DNA from: an uncultured Clostridia bacterium
GTDB lineage: Bacteria > Bacillota > Clostridia > Saccharofermentanales > Saccharofermentanaceae
DNA length: 41,704 bases
Direction of reading: 5' to 3'
Assembly: GCA_947165785.1 (NCBI GenBank)
Contig: CAMVBS010000016.1
Location: forward strand, 1-41,704
The notes beneath the pieces were generated by a model, which was not told the origin of the DNA, ran no database searches, and worked only from the letters and a program-made list of their open reading frames with translations. Positions 23,824 through 33,893 of this stretch are shown in pieces (position 1 is the first letter of the stretch; the number at the start of each line of letters is the position of its first letter). The position numbers and the translations under genes are program-made.

Positions 23824-24327
23824 ATGCAGACACTTGATATTATTTCAGTCAATATATGGCAGATAATCATATCTTTGTGCAATCTCGTAATACTGTTCTT
23901 TATCGTTAAGAAGTTTCTCTATAAGCCGGTCAAGAACCTGATCGCAGAACGAGAAGCAGCTACGCAGAAGATCTACGATGAGGCTAATGAGGCAAGACTT
24001 GCTGCACAGAAAGATCAGGCGGAGTGGTCCGCTAAGCTTTCGGGTGCTCAGCAGGAAGCCGATGCCATCATTAAGAATGCCATGGCCAAGGCAGACCGCA
24101 GGGGCGACACGATCATCAAGAACGCCCAGGAGCGTGCCGACGGAATCATAAGGCAGGCCAAGGTTGATGCCGAGCTTGAGCAGAAGAAGGCTGAGGACGG
24201 GATCAAGCGTGAGATCATCGATCTTTCCGCTGTTCTCACCAAGAAGATGCTCAAAAGAGAGATCAACGAAGAAGACCATAAAGAACTTATTGATGATTTC
24301 TTACTTGATATTGGTGAGATGTTATGA
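23824..24327 (+). CDS. atpF: F-type ATP synthase subunit b
   Basis: A 167-residue peripheral-stalk subunit: one N-terminal membrane helix (about 8-30), then a long charged, alanine-rich coiled coil (35-150) that dimerises and reaches the delta subunit. Length and layout are normal. It lies 11 nt after atpE and overlaps atpH by 4 nt (ATGA), so it is translated in a coupled way. Confidence 0.93.
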   Translation: MQTLDIISVNIWQIIISLCNLVILFFIVKKFLYKPVKNLIAEREAATQKIYDEANEARLAAQKDQAEWSAKLSGAQQEADAIIKNAMAKADRRGDTIIKNAQERADGIIRQAKVDAELEQKKAEDGIKREIIDLSAVLTKKMLKREINEEDHKELIDDFLLDIGEML

Positions 24328-24854
24328 ACGAGACCGGAAGAGAATATGCATCTGCTCTGTTTGAGATAGCGCTTCAGGACGACATCCGTAATGAAGTGTA
24401 CGACTCTCTTGCGCTTGTAAAGAAAGTATTTAAGATGGAACCAAGATACATCGATCTTTTGATGTCGCCGGCTATCCCTTCATCCGAGAGGAAAGAAGTT
24501 TTGGCGAGTTGCTTCAAGGGACAGGTTGTTGAACCGGTAATGGGACTTCTTACGGTACTTACTCTTAACGGGCACATCAGATACATCTTTGATGTTATCG
24601 AGGCTTACATAGTCTTCTACAGAGAGAGTACGAAAAAATCCGATGCATATGTCACGAGTGCGGTCGAATTAAGTGATGAACAGAAAGCCAAGCTCAGGGA
24701 TACTCTCATAAGAAAAACAGGAAACAAGGTCTACATGCACTATAAGATCAACCCGAAATTATTGGGCGGACTTATCGTGGAAGTGGACGGAGTCAGATAT
24801 GACGGAAGCTTGAAGCACCGTCTAAAAGAAATCAAGGAAGTAATGGAACAATGA
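24324..24854 (+). CDS. atpH: F-type ATP synthase subunit delta
   Basis: A 176-residue protein of normal size. The N-terminal helical domain begins Arg-Glu-Tyr-Ala-Ser-Ala-Leu-Phe-Glu. The C-terminal part has the conserved [16 protein letters not shown] segment near 141-156. It joins the b stalk to the top of F1. It overlaps both atpF and atpA by 4 nt. Confidence 0.93.
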   Translation: MNETGREYASALFEIALQDDIRNEVYDSLALVKKVFKMEPRYIDLLMSPAIPSSERKEVLASCFKGQVVEPVMGLLTVLTLNGHIRYIFDVIEAYIVFYRESTKKSDAYVTSAVELSDEQKAKLRDTLIRKTGNKVYMHYKINPKLLGGLIVEVDGVRYDGSLKHRLKEIKEVMEQ

Positions 24855-26350
24855 TCCAAAGTGCTGACGTAATTAGTAACATAATAAAAGAACAGATTAG
24901 GAACTATGAGTCCGGCGTCGAGATGAGCGAGACCGGTACCGTTGTCGTTGTAGGTGACGGTATCGCAAGTGTATACGGTCTTCGTGAATGTATGGCAAGT
25001 GAGCTCCTGGAGTTCGACGACGGAAGTATCGGAATGGCTCAGAATCTTGAAGATGAGACAGTTTCCGTTGCTATCCTTTCAGATACCAACGATATCCGTG
25101 AAGGAACGATGGTAAGAAGGACAGGTAAGGTATTGTCAGTCCCGGTAGGCGAAGCCTTCCTGGGACGTGTAGTCGATGCACTCGGTAAACCGATCGACGG
25201 TAAGGGACCTGTTGCTGCATCAGGCACAAGGCCTATCGAGTCAGAAGCTCCGGGAATCCTTGAAAGACAGAGTGTCTCGGTTCCTATGCAGACAGGTATC
25301 AAGGCTATCGACAGTATGATCCCGATCGGAAGAGGTCAGCGTGAGCTCCTGATCGGTGACAGACAGACAGGTAAGACGGAGATCGCCGTTGATACCATCA
25401 TCAATCAGAAAAACAGTGACGTAATATGTATCTACGTTGCTATCGGACAGAAAAATACTTCCGTTGTTCAGCTTGCTCAGGAACTTTACCGTGCTGGCGC
25501 GATGGAATATACGATAATCGTCTCGGCTTCGGCATCCGAGAGCGCACCGCTTCAGTATGTTGCGCCTTATGCAGGTTGTGCGATGGCTGAGTATTTCAGA
25601 GAAAAGGGCAAGGATGTCCTTATCATCTATGATGACCTAAGTAAGCATGCCGTTGCTTACAGAGCGATGTCACTTCTCATAAGGAGACCTCCGGGACGTG
25701 AGGCTTATCCGGGTGACGTTTTCTATCTGCATTCAAGACTTCTTGAAAGAGCAGCATGCGTTGCTCCTGAGTATGGCGGAGGATCCATTACGGCTCTTCC
25801 TATCATCGAGACACAGGCAGGTGACGTATCGGCTTATATCCCGACTAACGTTATCTCCATTACGGACGGTCAGATCTTCCTTGAGACTGAACTTTTCCAT
25901 GCGGGTATCATGCCTGCCATCAACCCTGGTATCTCGGTAAGCCGTGTAGGCGGTGCCGCACAGCTCAAGGGCATGAAGAAAGTATCCGGTCAGTTGAAGC
26001 TTTTGTATTCTCAGTACAGAGAGCTTCAGTATTTTGCTCAGTTCGGTTCTGACCTCGACGCAGATACCAAGGCAAGACTTGCCCTCGGTGAGAGGATCGT
26101 TGAAGTATTGAAGCAGAAGAGAAATTCGCCTGTTTCAATGGGCTGTCAGGTAGCCATAGTCTATGCCGTTATCAACGGTTATCTTGACAGGATCCCGGTA
26201 TCGAAGGTTGCCGAGTATGAGGCTTTGCTTTTCGAGCATATGGAGCAAAATCACGCTGACTTCATCGAGAGGATCGAGCAGAACTTTTTCGAGAAAGAAG
26301 ATATCGAGACGCTTAAGACGGCTCTGAAAGAGATGGAAGGAAAGATCTAA
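24851..26350 (+). CDS. atpA: F-type ATP synthase subunit alpha
   Basis: A 499-residue non-catalytic nucleotide-binding subunit. Its N-terminal beta-barrel is followed by a P-loop Gly-Asp-Arg-Gln-Thr-Gly-Lys-Thr at 169-176. The diagnostic [13 protein letters not shown] signature with the arginine finger is near 356-368. The ATG at 24851 overlaps the atpH stop. A perfect copy of the CTTTTTCGAGAA word lies within its 3' part (26284-26295, coding Asn-Phe-Phe-Glu-Lys). Confidence 0.96.
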   Translation: MIQSADVISNIIKEQIRNYESGVEMSETGTVVVVGDGIASVYGLRECMASELLEFDDGSIGMAQNLEDETVSVAILSDTNDIREGTMVRRTGKVLSVPVGEAFLGRVVDALGKPIDGKGPVAASGTRPIESEAPGILERQSVSVPMQTGIKAIDSMIPIGRGQRELLIGDRQTGKTEIAVDTIINQKNSDVICIYVAIGQKNTSVVQLAQELYRAGAMEYTIIVSASASESAPLQYVAPYAGCAMAEYFREKGKDVLIIYDDLSKHAVAYRAMSLLIRRPPGREAYPGDVFYLHSRLLERAACVAPEYGGGSITALPIIETQAGDVSAYIPTNVISITDGQIFLETELFHAGIMPAINPGISVSRVGGAAQLKGMKKVSGQLKLLYSQYRELQYFAQFGSDLDADTKARLALGERIVEVLKQKRNSPVSMGCQVAIVYAVINGYLDRIPVSKVAEYEALLFEHMEQNHADFIERIEQNFFEKEDIETLKTALKEMEGKI

Positions 26351-28831
<2,481 letters not shown>

Positions 28832-28858
28832 ACATATCAGTTTTATAAGCTGATCAGT

Positions 28859-28897
28859 AACGTCGCTTTTTCGAGAAGGAAAGGCGGCGTTTTCTAT
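28859..28897 (+). terminator. Terminator of the atp operon
   Basis: Twelve base pairs, including two G-T pairs, join AACGTCGCTTTT (28859-28870) to AAAGGCGGCGTT (28880-28891), with a 9-nt loop and TTCT after it. A perfect CTTTTTCGAGAA word (28866-28877) spans the stem and loop. Confidence 0.7.
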
Positions 28898-28912
28898 ATC
28901 AAATATTTTAAA

Positions 28913-28941
28913 TTGAAGTGAAGGGAAAATAAGGTTATCCT
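28913..28941 (+). promoter_or_regulatory. Possible promoter of the purine permease
   Basis: TTGAAG (28913-28918), a 17-nt spacer and TATCCT (28936-28941). The leader of about 50 nt to the ATG lacks the features of a purine riboswitch. GGAGGAGG at 28979-28986 is the ribosome site. Confidence 0.45.
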
Positions 28942-28996
28942 AAGGTTAGGGTGTAATAAAGACGCCAAGTTTACTTGTGGAGGAGGAAATTCGAAG

Positions 28997-30436
28997 ATGG
29001 GATTCTTTGAAAAGGCGTTCCAGCTTAAAAAGAACGGAACGACCGTAAGAACAGAGATACTTGCGGGCCTGACGACTTTCATGACGATGGCCTACATTAT
29101 CGCTTTAAACCCAAACCTTTTGACTAATTTCGGAGGCGAAGGCCAGGACCTCTGGAATGGAGTATTTCTTGCTACCTGCATAGCATCAGCTATCGGTACG
29201 ATCGTTATGGGATTACTTGCCAACAAACCTTTTGTAATGGCTCCGGGCATGGGTCTTAACTCATTTTTTGCCGTGGTAGTTGCCAACATCGTTGCGATCA
29301 CGGGAATGACATATTTACAATCATTCAGGTCAGCTCTTGTCATTATCTTTGTCGAGGGTGTCCTCTTCCTGATATTGTCTGTCCTCAACATCCGTGAGAA
29401 GATCGTCGAGGCTATCCCTCTCGGTGTAAGGCTCGGCATCGGTCCTGCGATCGGTCTCATGCTCATGAACATCGGATTCGGTTCAAATGCAGGCGTTTTC
29501 AACTTCGAGATCAGAAACGACGCTTTCTATGCCATGAGAGATTTCTTCGGTTCGCTTACTGCAAAGTCCGCTGAAGAGTCCATGGGTTCTTCATACGGCC
29601 TTATGGTACTTACCGTAGTTACGATGCTCATCGGTTTATTCGTTATCGTAATGCTCGATCACTTTAAGGTAAAAGGATCTGTCCTTTGCGGAATGGTCGC
29701 AGGTTCCATAGTCTACTGGGCAGGTGAGGCCATCTTCCTTCATACCAATCCTTTTGCAGGTCTTAAGGATGCATCTTTTGTTCCTCCGTTCAAGGATATG
29801 GCAACAACGACTCTCTTTAAGCTCGACTTTAAGAGCTTTACCGAGATCGGCTGGTTTACTGTTATTACTTTGGTCATCACTTTCTGCATCATCGATATGT
29901 TCGATACCATTGGTACTCTTGTCGGAACTGCTTCCAGAGCAAATATGCTGGACGATAAGGGAAGCATGCCTAAGATGAAGCAGGCATTGATCTCCGATGC
30001 CGTAGGTACGCTTACCGGTTCTCTTACGGGTACTTCAACGGTTACGACATTTGTTGAGTCTGCTTCGGGCGTCGAGGCAGGCGGACGTACGGGACTTACT
30101 GCCATCGTTGCAGCGGTCATGTTCCTTCTTTGCATGTTCATCGCTCCTGTCGCAGCTATCATCCCTGCAGCAGCTACTTCTTCTGCGCTTATCTATGTCG
30201 GCGTACTTATGCTCAGCAACTTAAAGAAGATAAACTTCGATGATATCTCACAGATGCTCCCTGTTGCGGTAATGCTCCTTGCAATGCCTATTTCAGGATC
30301 CATCGGTCACGGCATCGGTCTTGCACTTATCTGCTATACGGTGATCAAGCTACTTACAGGTAAGGCTAAGGAAGTTTCCGTTCTTACATATATCCTTTCA
30401 GTGATCTTTATCGTTAAGTTCTTCATACCGCTCTAA
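28997..30436 (+). CDS. NCS2-family purine permease (AzgA/PbuG-like)
   Basis: A 479-residue transporter with about 12-14 membrane helices. The N-terminus shows the AzgA pattern (Arg-Thr-Glu-Ile-Leu-Ala-Gly-Leu-Thr-Thr-Phe-Met-Thr-Met-Ala-Tyr). Further motifs are Ala-Pro-Gly-Met-Gly-Leu-Asn-Ser-Phe-Phe and, later, Thr-Ser-Thr-Val-Thr-Thr-Phe-Val-Glu-Ser-Ala-Ser-Gly, which holds the substrate-binding Glu. This branch imports hypoxanthine, guanine or adenine with protons. It is monocistronic, between its own promoter and a strong terminator. Which purine it takes is not decidable here. Confidence 0.92.
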   Translation: MGFFEKAFQLKKNGTTVRTEILAGLTTFMTMAYIIALNPNLLTNFGGEGQDLWNGVFLATCIASAIGTIVMGLLANKPFVMAPGMGLNSFFAVVVANIVAITGMTYLQSFRSALVIIFVEGVLFLILSVLNIREKIVEAIPLGVRLGIGPAIGLMLMNIGFGSNAGVFNFEIRNDAFYAMRDFFGSLTAKSAEESMGSSYGLMVLTVVTMLIGLFVIVMLDHFKVKGSVLCGMVAGSIVYWAGEAIFLHTNPFAGLKDASFVPPFKDMATTTLFKLDFKSFTEIGWFTVITLVITFCIIDMFDTIGTLVGTASRANMLDDKGSMPKMKQALISDAVGTLTGSLTGTSTVTTFVESASGVEAGGRTGLTAIVAAVMFLLCMFIAPVAAIIPAAATSSALIYVGVLMLSNLKKINFDDISQMLPVAVMLLAMPISGSIGHGIGLALICYTVIKLLTGKAKEVSVLTYILSVIFIVKFFIPL

Positions 30437-30458
30437 GGATATTTATCGTGGTATTTGT

Positions 30459-30501
30459 ACCGTCTCGCATGTTAAGTTTCATGCGGGACGGTATTTTTTT
30501 T
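30459..30501 (+). terminator. Strong terminator after the purine permease
   Basis: TACCGTCTCGCAT (30459-30471) and ATGCGGGACGGTA (30481-30493) form a 12-13-bp stem with one G-T pair, followed by TTTTTTTT. A minus-strand copy of the CTTTTTCGAGAA-type word (30508-30518) follows closely. Confidence 0.9.
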
Positions 30502-30973
30502 GCTTTTTTCTCGAAAAAATTTTCAGACGAAAAACGCTGCGGTGCAGGCACTTCGAAGTTTTGCTCAACTTTTTCGAAAAAATTTTTCAAAAAAGATGAA
30601 ACCTCCGCCATGTGGTTGGTGATATTAGTAGTGAAAGCGTTAAGCAAGGAGGAATTACAAGAAACAGAAAATAGCGATAGACGTCCTTAAGGAAAAGGGT
30701 ATATACATAAAAGTTGTCTGTAAGGAATAAGGATAGAAGTAAGGGATAAATAAAGAACAAGGAATAAGGAAATGGAATAAGGGACAGCTGCACAAAGGAC
30801 GTTTAAGTAGATCAACATAAAGCCGCAACCGTGTTTTGTCCGGAATAAGGGATAAGGATAAAGGGAATAAGGACAGTTAAGGGATAAGACACAAAAGCAG
30901 ATGCCTGTACATGGTAAGAAGACGGATAGATATAGAAGTCGGATCAAAACCGGGGCGGCAGACGTTGATCAGA
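30502..30973. other. Gene-free region between the purine permease and rrf2
   Basis: No supportable gene was found here. The first part holds AT-rich copies of the TTTTTCGA word (30508 and 30569). The second part is a purine-rich repeat tract described separately. A frame ending at 30730 could encode a short Lys-rich peptide behind AAGGAGG (30646-30652), but it has no start codon in range and is not called. Confidence 0.5.
30724..30889 (+). repeat. Degenerate GGRATAAGG repeat tract
   Basis: The nonamer GGAATAAGG or GGGATAAGG, with small variants, recurs at about 30724, 30743, 30761, 30774, 30842, 30849, 30863 and 30881. The tract is almost all purine plus T and is interrupted at 30783-30838. 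Spacing is irregular, so it is a degenerate repeat cluster rather than a clean tandem repeat. Its function is unknown. Confidence 0.6.
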
Positions 30974-31372
30974 TCATTTGACCAAATCACTCAGTTTCTT
31001 CCCATAAAAGAAAGCGTGTACCATATCGTCAAACTCCTTCCACATCGGAAGTGTTTGGCAGACACGCTTTCTTTCACATTTATAGGATCTGTCTGCAAGG
31101 CAGGCTACGGGAGACAATGAGCCTTCCATAAGTTCAATGATCTCACCGACGCTGTACTTCTCAGGTTTACGGACAAGCTTATAACCGCCGCCCTTACCGC
31201 TGGCGCCGACGATGAGCTTGCCTTTGACAAGTTCCTTAACGATTATCTCGAGATATTTTTTGGATATATCCTGTCTCTCGGCGATGTCCTTGAGCGGGAT
31301 AAACTCGTCTGTGTCCTGTTCTGCAAGATCGATCATTACGCGAAGTGCGTATCTGCCTTTTGTCGAGATCAT
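30974..31372 (-). CDS. Rrf2-family transcriptional regulator with three cysteines
   Basis: A 132-residue winged-helix protein. The N-terminus Met-Ile-Ser-Thr-Lys-Gly-Arg-Tyr-Ala-Leu-Arg and the Lys-Gly-Gly-Gly-Tyr wing are typical of Rrf2. Cys91, Cys99 and Cys105 are spaced much as the Fe-S ligands of IscR (Cys92, Cys98, Cys104), with His119 as a possible fourth ligand, so it may bind an iron-sulfur cluster. Rrf2 proteins in Firmicutes include CymR, the repressor of cysteine metabolism. Its promoter shares the sequence ACCTATT and TAGGCGAA with the metY promoter 0.7 kb away, suggesting it controls both. The ribosome site is GGACAGGAAT. Confidence 0.9.
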   Translation of the reverse strand: MISTKGRYALRVMIDLAEQDTDEFIPLKDIAERQDISKKYLEIIVKELVKGKLIVGASGKGGGYKLVRKPEKYSVGEIIELMEGSLSPVACLADRSYKCERKRVCQTLPMWKEFDDMVHAFFYGKKLSDLVK

Positions 31373-31401
31373 ATTCTTATTCCTGTCCTTTTTGTTTGTT
31401 T

Positions 31402-31436
31402 CGCCTATTATAACGTAAGGTAAATAGGTAATTCAA
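31402..31436 (-). promoter_or_regulatory. rrf2 promoter with candidate operator
   Basis: On the minus strand, TTGAAT (31436-31431), an 18-nt spacer and TATAAT (31412-31407). The spacer begins with TACCTATT, and the -10 runs into AATAGGCGAA. CCTATT and AATAGG form perfect 6-bp inverted arms. The same two elements occur in the metY promoter. Confidence 0.65.
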
Positions 31437-31480
31437 TAAGGGACTTCAAAGAATCTGCTCCCGATAGATAAAAACTATCA

Positions 31481-31999
31481 TCAATGTTCGTCGCTTGGAA
31501 CAAAGATGAAGCAAAGAAGTGTAGATACGACTACGAGGACGCAAAAGATGATAGCAAGGATGGCACCGGTACTCGGAACCACTCTGATCGTTCTTGCAAG
31601 ATCATCCATCATCTGTCCGTACTCTTTGCCGAGCATCAATCCGACAGCTTTGGATGACGCGACCAAAGAATCCTGCATGAAGTAAACCATATAAGTCATC
31701 CAGAAAAGCTGTACTCCCTGAACAAGTCCCAATGCGGTGATAACTGCTCTCTTGTATTTAAAAAGGCAGAAGAGAGCGGCAATGATGCCGATTATCAGGA
31801 TCGGCCAGAATCTGTAATAGTTTGATGCGGAAACGGACTGATTGATAAGCTGCAGATTATCGGCATTAAAAACCATTCCTTCCATCCTCACCGACACATG
31901 GCTGTAATCGATCACGAAGTATGTCGGAAAGATGCATATGCCCGACAGGACCATCGCTGCCATGTAAAAAAACTGGATAACCCTTTGATATGTCCTCAT
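31481..31999 (-). CDS. Small four-helix membrane protein, unknown function
   Basis: A 172-residue protein with four predicted membrane helices (about 9-30, 63-81, 84-106 and 145-167) and a short extracytoplasmic loop after helix 1. No family is recognised. The ATG at 31999 is preferred because a run of seven G at 32007-32013 (minus-strand reading) makes a ribosome site just upstream; the open frame extends further but without a good start. It lies between rrf2 and the metY leader, transcribed away from metY and toward rrf2. A TATAAT on the minus strand at 32044-32039 may be its -10. Confidence 0.7.
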   Translation of the reverse strand: MRTYQRVIQFFYMAAMVLSGICIFPTYFVIDYSHVSVRMEGMVFNADNLQLINQSVSASNYYRFWPILIIGIIAALFCLFKYKRAVITALGLVQGVQLFWMTYMVYFMQDSLVASSKAVGLMLGKEYGQMMDDLARTIRVVPSTGAILAIIFCVLVVVSTLLCFIFVPSDEH

Positions 32000-32130
32000 T
32001 TCAATTCCCCCCCAATATAAACACAGAATGATAAAGATATTATATAAAAAAATAAACGATCTATCTTGCTCGTAAACAAAAATAGCCTGATCATCCCGCC
32101 ACAAAAAACAAAATACGAATTTTCAATTTA

Positions 32131-32163
32131 CCTATTGACATAGTAGGCGAATAGAGTTATCAT
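32131..32163 (+). promoter_or_regulatory. metY promoter with Rrf2-like operator
   Basis: Perfect TTGACA (32135-32140), a 17-nt spacer and TATCAT (32158-32163, 5 of 6). The -35 is embedded in a partly symmetric element, CCTATTGACATAGTAGG (32131-32147), followed by CGAATAG. ACCTATT and TAGGCGAA are shared with the rrf2 promoter. Repressor binding here would cover the -35. Confidence 0.75.
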
Positions 32164-32209
32164 CACATTGTTCAAACGAACCATACCAAATCGAAAGGAG
32201 CGTAACAGG

Positions 32210-32299
32210 ATGTATAAGACAGTATCCATGATGTGTTGTCGAATGCTTAACTCCCGGGCAAATATGTGGCCGGAGCGATGTTGCGCTCTTGATCTGTAA
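32210..32299 (+). CDS. Met/Cys-rich leader peptide upstream of metY
   Basis: A 29-codon frame from ATG at 32210 to TAA at 32297-32299. AAAGGAG (32194-32200) lies at ideal 9-nt spacing. The peptide has five Met (1, 7, 8, 12, 19) and four Cys as two adjacent pairs (Cys9-Cys10 and Cys24-Cys25), with Met-Met-Cys-Cys at 7-10. Nearly a third of its residues are sulfur amino acids, ahead of a sulfur-amino-acid biosynthesis gene. This is the expected composition of an attenuator peptide whose ribosome stalls when charged tRNA-Cys or tRNA-Met is scarce. Arm A of the downstream antiterminator lies within its codons 14-18. Translation is not proven. Confidence 0.72.
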   Translation: MYKTVSMMCCRMLNSRANMWPERCCALDL

Positions 32300-32356
32300 G
32301 ATAACCGTAAAGACAGATTTACCACTTGCCCGGGAGAGAAGATCGCCCGGTTTTTT
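32251..32356 (+). promoter_or_regulatory. Transcription attenuator ahead of metY
   Basis: Arm A CTCCCGGGCAA (32251-32261) pairs perfectly over 11 bp with arm B TTGCCCGGGAG (32326-32336). Arm B alternatively pairs its CCGGG (32330-32334) with CCCGG (32346-32350), followed by TTTTTT (32351-32356), which is a terminator. A-B and B-terminator pairings exclude each other. Between A and B lie small hairpins: GAGCG/CGCTC (32273-32288), whose loop holds most of the second Cys pair, and ATCTGT/ACAGAT (32292-32318). The geometry fits leader-peptide attenuation. A ligand-binding RNA with A-B as closing stem is an alternative, but it matches no SAM or T-box consensus I know. Confidence 0.7.
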
Positions 32357-32399
32357 ATTGCTTAAAACAAAATACTAAGATTCAAAGGAGACAAAAACA

Positions 32400-33683
32400 A
32401 TGAGCAATTATAGATTCGAAACACTTCAACTTCACGTAGGACAGGAGCAGGCTGATTCAGCAACAGACTCAAGAGCAGTCCCGATCTACCAGACAACATC
32501 ATATGTATTCCACGACAGTGATGACGCAGCAAAGAGATTTAGCCTCGAGACAGTGGCAAACGTATACGGAAGACTTACAAACCCGACTGAGGATGTCCTC
32601 GAGAAGAGACTTGCAGCACTCGAAGGCGGTAGCGCAGCACTCGCAGTTGCATCCGGTGCAGCAGCGATCGCTTACACGATCCAGGCTCTCGCCGCAAACG
32701 GTGGTCACATCGTATCACAGAGCAGCGTTTACGGAGGAAGCTTCAACCTTCTTAACAATACACTTCCTCAGTACGGTATCGAGACAACATTCGTAAATAT
32801 CCACGATCTCGACGAAGTAAAGGCAGCGATCAAGCCTAACACAAGAGCTATCTACGCTGAGACACTCGGAAATCCAAACAGTGATATCCCGGATCTCGAG
32901 GCTCTCGCTAAGATCGCTCACGAGCACAAGATACCGCTCGTAGTAGATAACACATTCGGTACACCATACCTCATCAGACCTATCGAGCACGGTGCAGATA
33001 TCGTTGTCCATTCCGCTACAAAGTTCATCGGCGGTCACGGTACTACACTCGGCGGTATCATCGTTGAGTCAGGTAAGTTCGACTTCAAGGCAAGCGGTTT
33101 CTACGGCAATATCACTGAGCCGAACCCAAGCTATCACGGTATCTCATTCTTCGATGCAGTAGGTCCTGCAGCATTCGTAACATATATCAGAACGATCCTT
33201 CTGAGAGATACGGGAGCAGCTATCTCCCCATTTAATGCATTCCTTCTCCTCCAGGGAATCGAGACACTTTCCCTCCGTGTAGAAAGACATGCAGAGAATA
33301 CGGCTAAGGTCCTTGATTACCTTACAAAGCACCCGCAGGTCGAGAAGGTAAATCACCCGGCTTTGCCTGATCATCCGGATCACGAGCTCTACAAGAAGTA
33401 TTTCCCTAACGGCGGCGGATCTATCTTCACATTCGACATCAAGGGCGGAAGAGAAGAAGCTTGGAAGTTCATTGATTCCCTGAAGATCTTCTCACTTCTC
33501 GCAAACGTTGCAGACGTTAAGAGCCTTGTTATCCACCCTGAGACGACAACTCACTCCCAGGTACCTGCAGATGAGCTCAAGGCTCTCGGTATCGGACCTA
33601 ACACGATCAGACTTTCCATCGGTACAGAGCATATCGATGATATCATCGCTGATCTCGAGAACGGATTTAATGCAGCTAAATAA
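32400..33683 (+). CDS. metY: O-acetylhomoserine sulfhydrylase (Cys/Met metabolism PLP enzyme)
   Basis: A 427-residue PLP enzyme of the Cys/Met gamma family. The cofactor lysine is Lys208 in His-Ser-Ala-Thr-Lys-Phe-Ile-Gly-Gly-His-Gly, with Asp183 in Val-Val-Asp-Asn-Thr-Phe for the pyridine nitrogen and an N-terminal Tyr-x-Arg phosphate motif (Tyr56-Gly-Arg). Length and ending fit O-acetylhomoserine aminocarboxypropyltransferase, which makes homocysteine from O-acetylhomoserine and sulfide. Close relatives with other substrates cannot be fully excluded. Control appears two-layered: an Rrf2-like operator at the promoter and a Met/Cys-rich leader attenuator. The ribosome site is AAAGGAG. Codons look chosen for high expression. 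Confidence 0.92.
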   Translation: MSNYRFETLQLHVGQEQADSATDSRAVPIYQTTSYVFHDSDDAAKRFSLETVANVYGRLTNPTEDVLEKRLAALEGGSAALAVASGAAAIAYTIQALAANGGHIVSQSSVYGGSFNLLNNTLPQYGIETTFVNIHDLDEVKAAIKPNTRAIYAETLGNPNSDIPDLEALAKIAHEHKIPLVVDNTFGTPYLIRPIEHGADIVVHSATKFIGGHGTTLGGIIVESGKFDFKASGFYGNITEPNPSYHGISFFDAVGPAAFVTYIRTILLRDTGAAISPFNAFLLLQGIETLSLRVERHAENTAKVLDYLTKHPQVEKVNHPALPDHPDHELYKKYFPNGGGSIFTFDIKGGREEAWKFIDSLKIFSLLANVADVKSLVIHPETTTHSQVPADELKALGIGPNTIRLSIGTEHIDDIIADLENGFNAAK

Positions 33684-33730
33684 TCAAATTTTGTGCCATA
33701 GATTATGTGAATGACCCTCCCGGGTTTAAG

Positions 33731-33768
33731 CGCCACCGCCTGTGATATGACGGTGGCGTCCGCATTTT
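33731..33768 (+). terminator. Terminator after metY
   Basis: CGCCACCG (33731-33738) and CGGTGGCG (33751-33758) form a perfect 8-bp GC-rich stem, followed after CCGCA by TTTT. Confidence 0.75.
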
Positions 33769-33779
33769 GTATCGGTTTA

Positions 33780-33820
33780 TGTTATAATCTAACTCGTGTT
33801 TTCGAGAATATTCTCGAAAA
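33780..33820 (+). promoter_or_regulatory. Sigma-factor gene promoter with a 22-bp palindrome
   Basis: An extended -10 (TGT then TATAAT, 33783-33788) predicts a start near 33795. A perfect 22-bp palindrome immediately follows (33799-33820), made of TTTTCGAGAAT and its reverse complement. It contains two opposed copies of the dispersed word found across the window. It may act as an operator, as an RNA hairpin at the 5' end of the message, or both. Confidence 0.6.
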
Positions 33821-33893
33821 AGTGAAACCTTGACGGTCCTAATGTTGATATTAGAAGTAAAGGGCCGTTAGTTGAAGGAGGCTAAGGTCTTTT

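Noticed and set aside
26284..26295. The CTTTTTCGAGAA word as a simple product of Phe-Phe-Glu-Lys codons
   Set aside because: This explains some coding copies, but not the minus-strand coding copies, which encode other residues, nor the several intergenic copies; it was therefore kept as a finding.
28832..28996. Purine riboswitch ahead of the NCS2 permease
   Set aside because: The leader lacks the conserved junction and loop sequences of the purine aptamer; only a plain promoter and ribosome site are visible.
30640..30730. Possible small Lys-rich peptide gene behind AAGGAGG
   Set aside because: The frame ending at 30730 has no ATG, GTG or TTG at usable distance from the ribosome-like site and is closed upstream by a stop, so it is not supportable.
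32200..32399. SAM riboswitch or T-box ahead of metY
   Set aside because: The conserved SAM-I core and the T-box consensus were not found. The coding potential and Cys/Met content of the small frame favour peptide attenuation, although an unknown RNA sensor is not excluded.
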